NCBI GenBank assembly: GCA_964504565.1
Contig: CAZDEY010000001.1
Coordinates: 124,001 to 188,000 of the forward strand
Direction of reading: 5' to 3'
Length of the DNA: 64,000 bases
DNA from: Cesiribacter sp964504565
Lineage (GTDB): Bacteria; Bacteroidota; Bacteroidia; Cytophagales; Cyclobacteriaceae
Under the pieces are notes generated by a model. That model was not told the origin of the DNA. It was given only the letters and a program-made list of their open reading frames with translations, and ran no database searches. Every line of letters starts with the position of its first letter. Positions within the stretch are counted from its first letter, which is position 1. Shown one piece after another: positions 36,054 to 43,756 of this stretch. The translations under genes were made by a program, and so were the position numbers.

Positions 36054-37982
36054 ATGAAAGGAATGCGCCTGACCATCGGCAATAAGATTTTGCTCGGCTT
36101 TTCCATCCTTATTATATTCTTTGCCGGTACGGCTACGTACAGCATATTTACAATAAGGAAAAACGGAGAGGTTGTTCGCGAAAACTCGGAGGTTATTGAC
36201 CCCTCGGTTACTAAGCTGAACGAGCTTAACCACTTGGTTACGCGCTCTAAAATGCTGGTAACCAACTGGGTATACATGTACCGAAATACCGAGGACCAGC
36301 AGAAACTGGATAGTCTGCACCGGTTTGAATATCCGGCCCTTCGCCACGATCTGGAAGAACTCTCGAAACAGTGGACCGATTCTACCGATAAAGCAGTTTT
36401 AGATACGGTTTTCCTACAAATGAACGAAGTACTAAACCAGCAACGCACCAGCGTTATGGATAACCTTCGCACTTTTGAGGATTACGAAGATGTAATGACC
36501 AAGTTTACGGTTGAAGAAGAGCTAAACAGCAACATTCTGCCGGAAATGGCTAAATTACAGGCTTATCTGGAAAGACTCATCCGAACTAAAATTGAAGAGA
36601 AGCAAATTGCCGTAAGCGAACAGGTAGCCAGCTTTGATACACTTCGTAACTTTACTATTCTTTTAGGTATATTGGTAATAGTAGTCGGGATAATTACAGC
36701 CCTGATTATATCGCGCCGTATAACCTTGCCGGTTAAGTATATGAAGGAAATTGTACTGCGCCTGAGCCGGGGCGAGCTGCCGGAAGATGGAGAACGCCGC
36801 TTTTCTAACGATGAAATAGGCGAAATGGCCGACGCGCTAGACAAACTGGTAGTTGGCCTAAAATCTACTTCTTCTTTTGCGGCTAATATAGGTAACGGAA
36901 ATTATGCAGCCGATTTTAGCCCGCTTAGCGAGCAGGATATCTTGGGCAACTCGCTGATAGAAATGCGCGACAATCTGCAGAAGGTGGGCGAGGCCGATAA
37001 GCGCCGTAATTGGGCCACGGAAGGCCTGGCTACTTTCGGCGATATTCTGCGCAAGCAAAACGAAGATATCAAGTCACTGAGCGATAACATTCTGAGTAAC
37101 CTAGTTAAGTATGTTAAAGCTAACCAGGGCGGTTTATACGTGGTGAACGACGATGACGAGAGTAACCCATACCTGGAAATGGCTGCGTGCTACGCTTGGG
37201 ACAAGAAAAAGTATATTGAGCAGCAGGTACAACCAGGCGACGGTCTAACCGGTCAAGCGTGGTTAGAAAAGCAAACCATTTACCTAACCGATATTCCGGA
37301 TAACTATATAAGCATTACCAGTGGATTAGGCGAAGCTAACCCCAGCAGTATTCTAATAGTGCCGCTTAAGCTTAATGATGAGATTTACGGACTATTAGAA
37401 CTGGCATCGTTTAACTTATTTGCCGATCACGAAATTGAGTTTGTTGAGCGTATTGCCGAAAGCATTGCTTCTACCCTTTCGTCGGCTAAAATTAACGAGC
37501 GCACCCAAAAACTTCTAGAAGAATCGCAGGAGCTTACCGAGCAAATGCGCAGCCAGGAAGAAGAAATGCGCCAGAATATGGAAGAACTGCAGGCTACCCA
37601 AGAAGAAATGGAACGCGGCCAGCAAGACCGCCACGAGAAGGAAGGCATTATAAACTCTACCTACCTGACCCTGGAACTGAACGAAGCCCTTACCATAGTA
37701 TTGGTTAATAACTTAGCGGCTCAAACCTTAGGCTATCGCGAAGGCGAGCTGAAGGGTACTACGCTGGCTCACTTAGCTGCCGGCTCGGCCGAAACCCTGG
37801 ATGAAATTAAACGAGTGACCAACGAAGGCCACTGCTGGACGGGCGTACTAAAGCTAAACAGCCGAAAAGGCGAAACAGTAATTACCAAAGCCTCGGTAGG
37901 TAAACTGCGCGATATGTACTCCGGTACTCATAAATACCTTATCTTAGCTGCTAATATTACCCAGGTAGTTCAAGAAAGCTAA
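36054..37982 (+). CDS. HAMP-GAF-coiled coil-PAS membrane sensor without output domain
   Basis: 642 residues, or 639 if the ATG at 36063 is the start. TM1 (about 11-32) and TM2 (about 198-219, TILLGILVIVVGIITALII) flank a helical periplasmic domain; a HAMP domain (about 220-275) follows with SRRITLPVKYMKEIV; then a GAF domain (about 335-485), a strongly heptad coiled coil (about 490-540, EEEMRQNMEELQATQEEM) and a C-terminal PAS domain (about 545-640). There is no kinase, cyclase or methyl-accepting domain, so it must hand its signal to another protein. It lies 105 bp after the YfiR-like gene and directly before a lipoprotein gene (2-bp gap). The start is not decided by sequence. Confidence 0.85.
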   Translation: MKGMRLTIGNKILLGFSILIIFFAGTATYSIFTIRKNGEVVRENSEVIDPSVTKLNELNHLVTRSKMLVTNWVYMYRNTEDQQKLDSLHRFEYPALRHDLEELSKQWTDSTDKAVLDTVFLQMNEVLNQQRTSVMDNLRTFEDYEDVMTKFTVEEELNSNILPEMAKLQAYLERLIRTKIEEKQIAVSEQVASFDTLRNFTILLGILVIVVGIITALIISRRITLPVKYMKEIVLRLSRGELPEDGERRFSNDEIGEMADALDKLVVGLKSTSSFAANIGNGNYAADFSPLSEQDILGNSLIEMRDNLQKVGEADKRRNWATEGLATFGDILRKQNEDIKSLSDNILSNLVKYVKANQGGLYVVNDDDESNPYLEMAACYAWDKKKYIEQQVQPGDGLTGQAWLEKQTIYLTDIPDNYISITSGLGEANPSSILIVPLKLNDEIYGLLELASFNLFADHEIEFVERIAESIASTLSSAKINERTQKLLEESQELTEQMRSQEEEMRQNMEELQATQEEMERGQQDRHEKEGIINSTYLTLELNEALTIVLVNNLAAQTLGYREGELKGTTLAHLAAGSAETLDEIKRVTNEGHCWTGVLKLNSRKGETVITKASVGKLRDMYSGTHKYLILAANITQVVQES

Positions 37983-37984
37983 GT

Positions 37985-38497
37985 ATGATAAGCAAACTGA
38001 CGACTGTATCTGTGATGCTGTTGTGTATGCTGGCTGCCTGCGATGTGGGCAGCCAGCGTCGTTTTAACCGGGATGAGTGGATTGAAGAGTTTGAAAATCG
38101 GGAACCCAAACGGGTTAAACCCGCCCAGATTCTAGAACAACTACAGCAGCAAGGCACCAAGTTAACTAGCGTACTAGATTCGCTCAGTTCAGGAAAAGTT
38201 AATTTAAATGCCTGCTGCAATTTACCGGCTAGCAACATACTGGACTCGCTGCAAAATCAGTACGACGTACGGATCCGGTGCTTTAATCTGCAAGAAGAAA
38301 TACAAACGGACGATAGCCTGGAGTACGCCTTATTAGATGCGTATAAATATAACCTAAGCAGCCAGCTACCCCTGCAGCCCGGCAGCCAAAAAGACGGCGA
38401 AACCCATTTCTTATATACTGTACCAAATCAGAGCGATAGCTGCGTTTCGGTTAGGAGTTATAAGTTTACTACTAGGGTATTGGTGAATGGAATTTGA
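37985..38497 (+). CDS. Lipoprotein, function unknown
   Basis: 170 residues. The signal peptide ends in CMLAAC (Cys about 19), so it is lipid-anchored. The rest is charged and helical, with ACCNLPAS (about 76-83), RCFNLQEE and a C-terminal beta-region. I know no family. Its start is 2 bp after the HAMP-GAF-PAS gene stop, so it is co-transcribed with it, and probably works with it in the envelope. Confidence 0.7.
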   Translation: MISKLTTVSVMLLCMLAACDVGSQRRFNRDEWIEEFENREPKRVKPAQILEQLQQQGTKLTSVLDSLSSGKVNLNACCNLPASNILDSLQNQYDVRIRCFNLQEEIQTDDSLEYALLDAYKYNLSSQLPLQPGSQKDGETHFLYTVPNQSDSCVSVRSYKFTTRVLVNGI

Positions 38498-38515
38498 GTT
38501 TTTTGTGGAACTAGT

Positions 38516-38590
38516 ATGAAAGCAGTTTTATACCTATTAGTATTTATACTTCTGCTCCCCACAGTATTGAGCAGTCAATATAATTTTTAG
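38516..38590 (+). CDS. 24-codon signal-peptide-like micro-ORF
   Basis: ATG at 38516, TAG at 38588-38590. The product MKAVLYLLVFILLLPTVLSS plus four residues looks like a bare signal peptide or a single-membrane-span peptide. It starts 19 bp after the preceding lipoprotein stop on the same strand. It could be a small membrane protein, the remnant of a decayed exported gene, or chance. Low confidence. Confidence 0.25.
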   Translation: MKAVLYLLVFILLLPTVLSSQYNF

Positions 38591-38608
38591 TGTTGCTCTA
38601 ATGCTGTC

Positions 38609-38653
38609 ATTCTCCGAATTTGAGAAACGTAGCGGAGCAAATTCTAGGAGAAT
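38609..38653. repeat. REP-like imperfect inverted repeat
   Basis: The arms ATTCTCCGAATTT (38609-38621) and AAATTCTAGGAGAAT (38639-38653) are complementary except for a two-base bulge; the loop has GAGAAACGTAGCGGAG. The following CTAGTTATGC matches a sequence style I associate with dispersed repeats in Bacteroidetes. Only one copy is in this window. Confidence 0.6.
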
Positions 38654-38769
38654 CTAGTTATGCAATTGCCCCAAGAAAAAGCTCATAATCCAGCCCAACT
38701 CAAACTGGAATGATGGGTTGAAGAGCGTATTCGACTATAGACGTAGTTATCTGCGCCGGCTTAAAAATT

Positions 38770-38796
38770 AACGAGGTTACTCTAAGTAACCTCGTT
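38770..38796 (-). terminator. Terminator after the VOC gene pair
   Basis: A perfect 11-bp stem AACGAGGTTAC / GTAACCTCGTT with a 5-nt loop, 23 bp past the stop of the minus-strand VOC gene. On the minus strand it is followed by AATTTTTAA, a short T-run. Confidence 0.75.
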
Positions 38797-38818
38797 AATA
38801 ATCCTGCATTTAGCAAAA

Positions 38819-39217
38819 TCAATCACCCCACATACCAGCGGGTACGATTTCTAATAGGTGGCCGTCGGGGTCGTGGAAGTAGAATGAGTGGTAGCCGCCG
38901 GGCCAGGCTTCTTCGTGAATGATATCTATACCTGCCTTTTTAATGTCCATTTTACGCTGAACGTAATCAGCGGCGGGTACTTCAAAAGCAATATGCTGAA
39001 CGCCCTCGGCACCGTGGGGCGGCAGGTGCGAATCTTGCCGGGTGGTTTTGCCTATAAAGCAGAGCAGCACCGAACTGCCCGCCCTGAAAAAAATATGCCG
39101 GTCAGGCACTTTGCTTATAACCGGCATAATTAATTTTTTATGGTAGAAAGCTTCAGTTTTATCCAGATCGGCTACGTAGAGGCAACTTTCTTTAACTGAG
39201 CTTACGGAGAATGACAT
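38819..39217 (-). CDS. VOC/glyoxalase-family protein
   Basis: 132 residues, a single vicinal-oxygen-chelate domain: CLYVADLDKTEAFYHKKL at the N-terminus, HIAFEV in the middle (His about 76) and SFYFHDPDGHLLEIVPA at the end (Glu ligand about 123). VOC enzymes include dioxygenases, glyoxalases and fosfomycin-resistance thiol transferases. The first ligand position looks like Cys in place of the usual His, so metal binding may differ. It shares an operon with the 39223 gene (5-bp gap). Confidence 0.85.
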   Translation of the reverse strand: MSFSVSSVKESCLYVADLDKTEAFYHKKLIMPVISKVPDRHIFFRAGSSVLLCFIGKTTRQDSHLPPHGAEGVQHIAFEVPAADYVQRKMDIKKAGIDIIHEEAWPGGYHSFYFHDPDGHLLEIVPAGMWGD

Positions 39218-39222
39218 GTCGA

Positions 39223-39474
39223 CTAGGCCGCAATTACCGGCTGGTTTGCCAAAGCGGCTAACGACACTGCCGGGCGGTTCACTTCTTCAAAATACTGCTC
39301 AAACTCGCGGCGTTGCAGAAGGCGGGTGCCCCGGCCGTTGCCCCATTGCGGGGTTACTTCGTATAAACCATTAAATGCCCGGCCGGTATAGATACGCTCC
39401 GGAACAAAGCCCTCAAGACCAGAAACTGACTTAGGCTGCTTATTGCATTTGTACTCAATTCTAAACTTGTCCAT
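39223..39474 (-). CDS. Small conserved hypothetical protein
   Basis: 83 residues, soluble and basic, no signal peptide. I see short ordered motifs (IEYKCNKQPKSVSGLEGFVPE, then YTGRAFNGLYEVTPQWG) that look family-conserved in Bacteroidetes, but I know no function. It lies 5 bp upstream of the VOC gene on the same strand, so the two are almost surely one transcript. Upstream is a 369-bp gap. Confidence 0.6.
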   Translation of the reverse strand: MDKFRIEYKCNKQPKSVSGLEGFVPERIYTGRAFNGLYEVTPQWGNGRGTRLLQRREFEQYFEEVNRPAVSLAALANQPVIAA

Positions 39475-39736
39475 AAGAATATCTTAAATAGAGATAAAAA
39501 AATTACAATTGAGTTATACTGAAAATGCGTATCAAAGGTTACATCTGCCACCCCATCAAGTAACTTTTATTGCCATTTAGCATATTAATTTAGGAACAAG
39601 CCGCCTAGTATATTTAACAAATTTAGGCGTAGAATAATTGTTTAGGCCATCCAGAGGCTGTTTCATAATATTTTCAGGATAAAATTAAACTATTTGGTTG
39701 CTTTATATTTTAAGAATTTCTTACTTTACTAATGTA

Positions 39737-39764
39737 AGTTATAAGAAGCTAATGACTTATAACT
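39737..39764. promoter_or_regulatory. Perfect 9-bp inverted repeat, possible operator
   Basis: AGTTATAAG (39737-39745) and CTTATAACT (39756-39764), separated by 10 bp, about 80 bp upstream of the 39844 start. The spacing suits a dimeric regulator; there is no T-run, so it is not a terminator. Inference only. Confidence 0.35.
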
Positions 39765-39778
39765 GCTATCTATACGCT

Positions 39779-39797
39779 CAGGCTACTAATTAGCCTG
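39779..39797 (+). promoter_or_regulatory. Small leader hairpin
   Basis: CAGGCTA and TAGCCTG pair perfectly around CTAAT, 47 bp before the ATG at 39844. No T-run follows. It could be a mRNA leader hairpin or a binding site. Confidence 0.3.
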
Positions 39798-39843
39798 GCC
39801 AAACAAACACCCGGTATACGCGCTAAATTTTACTCAACTAGGC

Positions 39844-41394
39844 ATGGAGGATTTATTAAAGCTGGTAGAATTAACTAAGAAGAAAGGACAGCGAAGCATT
39901 CAATTAGTTAACCTTAATTTCCGTAAGAAAGAAGTTTCTAAAGACAACCAATTGTTTGATGGTATTGTAGAAGGGCAATTTACTACCGATGAGGATGCCG
40001 CCCAACTCATGTTTGATGCGCACCCGGGCAACCGCAACTACCGAAACGCCAAAGCCAAATTAAAGCAAAAACTACTCAACCAGCTTTACTTCCTAGACTA
40101 CGACAAAAGCTCGTATACCCAGTACGATAAGTGTGAATACGAGTGTCGCCATACACTACACCAGTGCGTAATTCTAATAAACGAAGGTGAACCAGAGTTA
40201 GCCCACACCATAATTCCGGGGGTAATTAAAACGGCCAAGCAGTATGAATGCCTAGATATATTGACTGAAGCCCTGGCACTGCAGTGTAAAGAATACGCCC
40301 GTATTGGCAAGGTTACTCCCTATAAAGAAGCCCAGGTAGAGTTGCAGCACTACCGAGCCATGCGCGAGGCGGTAGAAAGTGCCGAAGCCGAATACTATAA
40401 TATTCAGGTATATATAAATAAGTCGGTAAGTGCCCAAAACCGGGTGCTAAGCAAAATACCGGCCGCTATAGAGTCTATAGAGAAAAAGGCCGAGAAGTTT
40501 AAAAGCCGCCAGCTTGAACGCCTGGGCTTCCTGCTGAAATGCCAGTATAACGAGCTAAGCTGGAACTTTGAGGAAAACATTAAGCTCTGCACCGAAATGC
40601 AGAAGCGCTACCTACAAGGTAATAATTGCGACATTGAGGTTAACCTAAACCGCCTGGATATTGCCCTAACCAAACTTAAAGCGTATTACTACCTAAACAA
40701 TGCCGAAGAAGGCGGGGCCTACGCCCAGCAGGTACTGAAACTGTTTAAATCCGGTACGGATAAGTGGTTTAGTATGATTGAACTGTACTTCTTACTAATG
40801 ATGAAGAACAAGAAGTACAAAAAGGCCGGTGAGCTATACCGAAAACTCCGCACTAATAAAAACTACGCCAACCTACCTACTATGGAGCGGGAGCGCTGGC
40901 AAATTTACCGCGCGTACCTTCTTCTGGTTAACGATAGCAAATTACTCCGCTGGGGCTTTAACCTGGAGGAATTCCTGGAAAACATACCTAATTACCCGAG
41001 GGAATACTCTAATTACAATACGGCTACGCTAATTGCCCAAAGTATGTACTTGCTAAATGAAGGGCAGGTTGAAGAGCTACAGAAACGAGTTGAGATTCTG
41101 CAGCAGTACAACAGTACGCACCTAGATAAGCGCCATAACTACCGCAACAGTGTATTTATAAGAATGCTATCTATTGTACTGGAAAAAGAATTTAGTGCCG
41201 AAGCGGTAGAGGAAAAAGGGAAAACCTACCTTAAAAAGCTTAAAAAAATCGATATTCCTTCCGAACCTTCTAACGATATTGAGGTTATCTGTTATGAAGA
41301 CCTTTTCCAGATGATACTGGACACCCTGCGCGAGAATAAGCTATACGTACACTATCGTTTTTATAGTATTGCTATGGCCCAGCAGCAGGGCTAA
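39844..41394 (+). CDS. Conserved hypothetical helical protein (TPR-like)
   Basis: 516 residues, cytoplasmic, almost wholly alpha-helical and charged, with many Tyr-containing helices of about 34-40 residues suggestive of TPR-type solenoids (for example ELYFLLMMKNKKYKKAGELY, about 325-344). No enzyme motif. I recall multi-copy relatives of about 500 residues in Cytophagales, but no role. Monocistronic, with possible operator elements upstream and a terminator downstream. Confidence 0.65.
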   Translation: MEDLLKLVELTKKKGQRSIQLVNLNFRKKEVSKDNQLFDGIVEGQFTTDEDAAQLMFDAHPGNRNYRNAKAKLKQKLLNQLYFLDYDKSSYTQYDKCEYECRHTLHQCVILINEGEPELAHTIIPGVIKTAKQYECLDILTEALALQCKEYARIGKVTPYKEAQVELQHYRAMREAVESAEAEYYNIQVYINKSVSAQNRVLSKIPAAIESIEKKAEKFKSRQLERLGFLLKCQYNELSWNFEENIKLCTEMQKRYLQGNNCDIEVNLNRLDIALTKLKAYYYLNNAEEGGAYAQQVLKLFKSGTDKWFSMIELYFLLMMKNKKYKKAGELYRKLRTNKNYANLPTMERERWQIYRAYLLLVNDSKLLRWGFNLEEFLENIPNYPREYSNYNTATLIAQSMYLLNEGQVEELQKRVEILQQYNSTHLDKRHNYRNSVFIRMLSIVLEKEFSAEAVEEKGKTYLKKLKKIDIPSEPSNDIEVICYEDLFQMILDTLRENKLYVHYRFYSIAMAQQQG

Positions 41395-41416
41395 GATCTA
41401 ACTCCTCCCAACTAAG

Positions 41417-41445
41417 CAAAGCAGGCATGAGGCCTGCTTTGTTGG
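41417..41445. terminator. Bidirectional terminator between convergent genes
   Basis: CAAAGCAGGC / GCCTGCTTTG, a perfect 10-bp stem with a 5-nt loop, between the 39844 gene (ends 41394) and the 41446 gene. T-rich tails are weak on both sides. Confidence 0.75.
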
Positions 41446-41814
41446 TTATAGGTGGTTACCTAAATCAGCTGACCTGTAGCTCAAATCATTTACTAAGCCT
41501 TCGTCAAGGTTAGTATATATCAATTCGCTGTTTTTAACTATAGAGCTTATTCGTTCCAACGGAATTTCAATGTAGCGTGGCTCATATACTACAAAGTCGG
41601 GCAGGTTAATTAGCCCGGAGAGTACATTATTTTCCAGCGTAAGTTTACTAGGCTGCGAACGGTCCAGCGTAATGTTTACTAAACGAAATGACGTCTTTTT
41701 CTTGCCTTCTACCTGAATCTCGGCAATAATATGGTAGAACGTATATTCTCCGGCATTTACCTCGTCTACCATTTTTCTAACTAGCTCAGTAATAGCGTTC
41801 ATTCGGGAATACAA
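41446..41814 (-). CDS. Small hypothetical protein
   Basis: 122 residues, no signal peptide or membrane segment. An N-terminal helix is followed by alternating hydrophobic strands (SFRLVNITLDRS, YEPRYIEIPLERISSI) suggesting a small beta domain. No family recognised. The start at 41814 is an ATG. Upstream is a 208-bp A+T-rich gap with no feature I can support. Confidence 0.55.
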   Translation of the reverse strand: MYSRMNAITELVRKMVDEVNAGEYTFYHIIAEIQVEGKKKTSFRLVNITLDRSQPSKLTLENNVLSGLINLPDFVVYEPRYIEIPLERISSIVKNSELIYTNLDEGLVNDLSYRSADLGNHL

Positions 41815-42022
41815 AAGTTACGTTTTGGTACCTCCTAATTTAATAAGCAAACCAAATTTGTTTAAGAATTTTTTAGCTCACTATCTCAAATTTGCCTAAA
41901 ATTATAAACTTTGTATAAGTTTTAAGTTAAAAAAATTATACAAATGCTTTGTTATACTTAATCAGTAGGTAAACAAATGCAGCCAATTTGGTAATTAGCT
42001 ATTCTTTTCAAGAAGCCGCTTT

Positions 42023-43030
42023 CTAGCCCTCGGTAAAGTTAATTTCGGTATTATCGCCTATGTTAAGTTGCTGGCTTAAGCCTAGTATGCGGGTATCATT
42101 GCCAATTATTGAGTGGCACAGCATTATATTACGCAACTCGCTGTACGAGCCCACTATAGTATCTTCGATAATGGAATAACTAACTACGGTATCATCGCCA
42201 ATAGCCACATTGGGGCCAATGATTGAGTGGGTAATTTTACAATTGCTGCCAATACTCACCGGGGGTATAATTATGGTAGAAGGAAACTTATACTCCGGCA
42301 TTGCCTGCTGCATCTGCTGACTTAGCAAAATAGCATTGGCCTCTAATAAACTGCTTCGCTTTCCGCAATCAAACCAACTGTCTACCTGCTCGGTGCGCAT
42401 AGGGTGGCCCTGTTCTACCATGTACATCAGGGCATCGGTAAGCTGGTATTCGCCTAAGTGCTTGGTTCCATTTTCGATAATCTGCTCTAAAGCCTGGGTA
42501 AGCAGGGCGGGGTCGGCAATTTTGTATATGCCTACTAGTGCCAGGTTACTTTTAGGGATCTGCGGCTTTTCTACTAACCTACGAATACGCCCATCGGCGC
42601 GTATCTCGGCTATACCAAAGCGGCCCGGATCGCTTACCTTCTGTACACCTAATACCGAATCCGGCGTAGCTTTAAGGCGTTCCAAATCAATATTAACTAT
42701 GGTATCGCCCAGTACAATCAGTATTTCTTCTTCTTTTTCAAAGGTATGCCGGGCAATGTACAGGGCATGACCAATACCCTCGCGCGGGTCCTGTACTATG
42801 AACTCGATATTGAGGTTACGCCCCTGATAATACTCCTTTACGGTTTGGCGTATTTTAGTACCCATATACCCAATTATGAATACCAGGTTTTCCACCCCAT
42901 TATCTACCAGCATATCAACTATATGGAGCAGTATTGGCTTACCCGCAACGGGAACTAGGGCTTTAGGCTGGGTATGGGTATGAGGTCTGAGGCGCGAACC
43001 AACTCCGGCTACGGGTATTATTGCTTTCAT
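42023..43030 (-). CDS. Sugar-phosphate nucleotidyltransferase with left-handed beta-helix tail
   Basis: 335 residues. N-terminal nucleotidyltransferase domain: GVGSRLRPHTHTQPKALVPVAGKP (about 8-31), the G-x-G-x-R-L-x-P...P-K signature that binds the NTP; GYMGTKIRQTV; DTIVNID catalytic Asp. The C-terminal 90 residues carry hexapeptide repeats (IGPNVAIGDDTVV, IIEDTIVGSYSEL). It transfers a nucleotide to a sugar-1-phosphate, as in glucose-1-phosphate thymidylyl- or uridylyl-transferases; which sugar is not decidable. No glycan cluster is adjacent. Confidence 0.88.
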   Translation of the reverse strand: MKAIIPVAGVGSRLRPHTHTQPKALVPVAGKPILLHIVDMLVDNGVENLVFIIGYMGTKIRQTVKEYYQGRNLNIEFIVQDPREGIGHALYIARHTFEKEEEILIVLGDTIVNIDLERLKATPDSVLGVQKVSDPGRFGIAEIRADGRIRRLVEKPQIPKSNLALVGIYKIADPALLTQALEQIIENGTKHLGEYQLTDALMYMVEQGHPMRTEQVDSWFDCGKRSSLLEANAILLSQQMQQAMPEYKFPSTIIIPPVSIGSNCKITHSIIGPNVAIGDDTVVSYSIIEDTIVGSYSELRNIMLCHSIIGNDTRILGLSQQLNIGDNTEINFTEG

Positions 43031-43045
43031 TAGTGGCTAATATAC

Positions 43046-43082
43046 AAAAAAAGCCACCGGCATTTTACCCGTGGCATTTTTT
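43046..43082 (-). terminator. Terminator after the collagen-like lipoprotein gene
   Basis: AAAAAAAGCCACCGG ... CCCGTGGCATTTTTT, a stem with one bulge and T-runs on both sides. On the minus strand it lies 74 bp past the lipoprotein stop at 43156. Confidence 0.7.
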
Positions 43083-43155
43083 GGTGTCTGGTACTAAGTA
43101 ATTTGTATCAGGAAGTAAGCCAGTAGGTAAGGATTTACTTGATCTCAATTTGTAT

Positions 43156-43692
43156 CTACAGTTCTACTTTTTCGGCTTGGTTAAGGCCACTCATAACCTC
43201 GTTATAGTTAGTAAGGTCTACAGTGCCGGCGTAGCCCGCGGGTATAACCGCTACCCTAAAAATTAGTCCGTCGGTAAAATCAGCATTTAGGGTATTTAAA
43301 TCAAAATTACCGTCTAAAAAGAGGCTTACATCGTTAAGGGTATAGTCGTAGCCATAAAGCAGAATGTCACCTCCTTCTAAGAAAAGCGTGCGCGGAAGCG
43401 GCTCCCAAATTTCGGCATTAGTATCTTCATCTACCCCTACCAACATATACGCCGCAAATACATCCGACTCAAACACAGGGATATCGGCGGGTATGCTGTA
43501 GTATAACTTATACTCATTACTATTGGTGAAAGGCTCAGCCTCAATATCGAAAATATAGCCTATAAGACCATCGGCCCCGTCTTGACCATCGCGGCCGGGA
43601 GGGCCTTGCGGGCCAATTTCGCCGCGATCGCCCTGGCAGCTAGTAAGTAGTATTGCGCTAAATAGAAAACATAGGGTGAATAGCTTCTTCAT
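43156..43692 (-). CDS. Lipoprotein with collagen-like Gly-X-Y segment
   Basis: 178 residues from the ATG at 43692, which begins a clean signal peptide ending ILLTSC (Cys about 19); an earlier in-frame Met at 43749 would put 19 residues before it. Directly after the Cys come eight Gly-X-Y triplets (GDRGEIGPQGPPGRDGQDGADG), a short collagen-like stalk, and then a beta-rich globular domain. Short collagen-like stalks after lipid anchors are common in Bacteroidetes. Function unknown. Confidence 0.75.
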   Translation of the reverse strand: MKKLFTLCFLFSAILLTSCQGDRGEIGPQGPPGRDGQDGADGLIGYIFDIEAEPFTNSNEYKLYYSIPADIPVFESDVFAAYMLVGVDEDTNAEIWEPLPRTLFLEGGDILLYGYDYTLNDVSLFLDGNFDLNTLNADFTDGLIFRVAVIPAGYAGTVDLTNYNEVMSGLNQAEKVEL

Positions 43693-43756
43693 AGTAGTAC
43701 TAGTTGAGTTTAGGCATACAACTTCAATTATGGTGCCAGACTCGGCCACTAACTAT

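Larger units (their letters stand above)
38498..38818. other. 321-bp intergenic region with micro-ORF, REP-like repeat and terminator
   Basis: This gap between the lipoprotein gene and the convergent VOC gene holds a 24-codon ORF (38516), a REP-like inverted repeat (38609) and a terminator hairpin (38770), each listed separately. No larger gene is visible. Confidence 0.7.
39475..39843. other. 369-bp divergent intergenic region
   Basis: No gene. A+T-rich, between the divergent 39223 and 39844 genes. It carries two perfect small inverted repeats (39737 and 39779) close to the plus-strand gene; nothing else is recognised. Confidence 0.5.

Noticed and set aside
35945..36472. 175-codon minus-strand frame
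   Set aside because: It is antisense to the start of the HAMP-GAF-PAS gene, with Ser/Arg-rich translation typical of a shadow frame.
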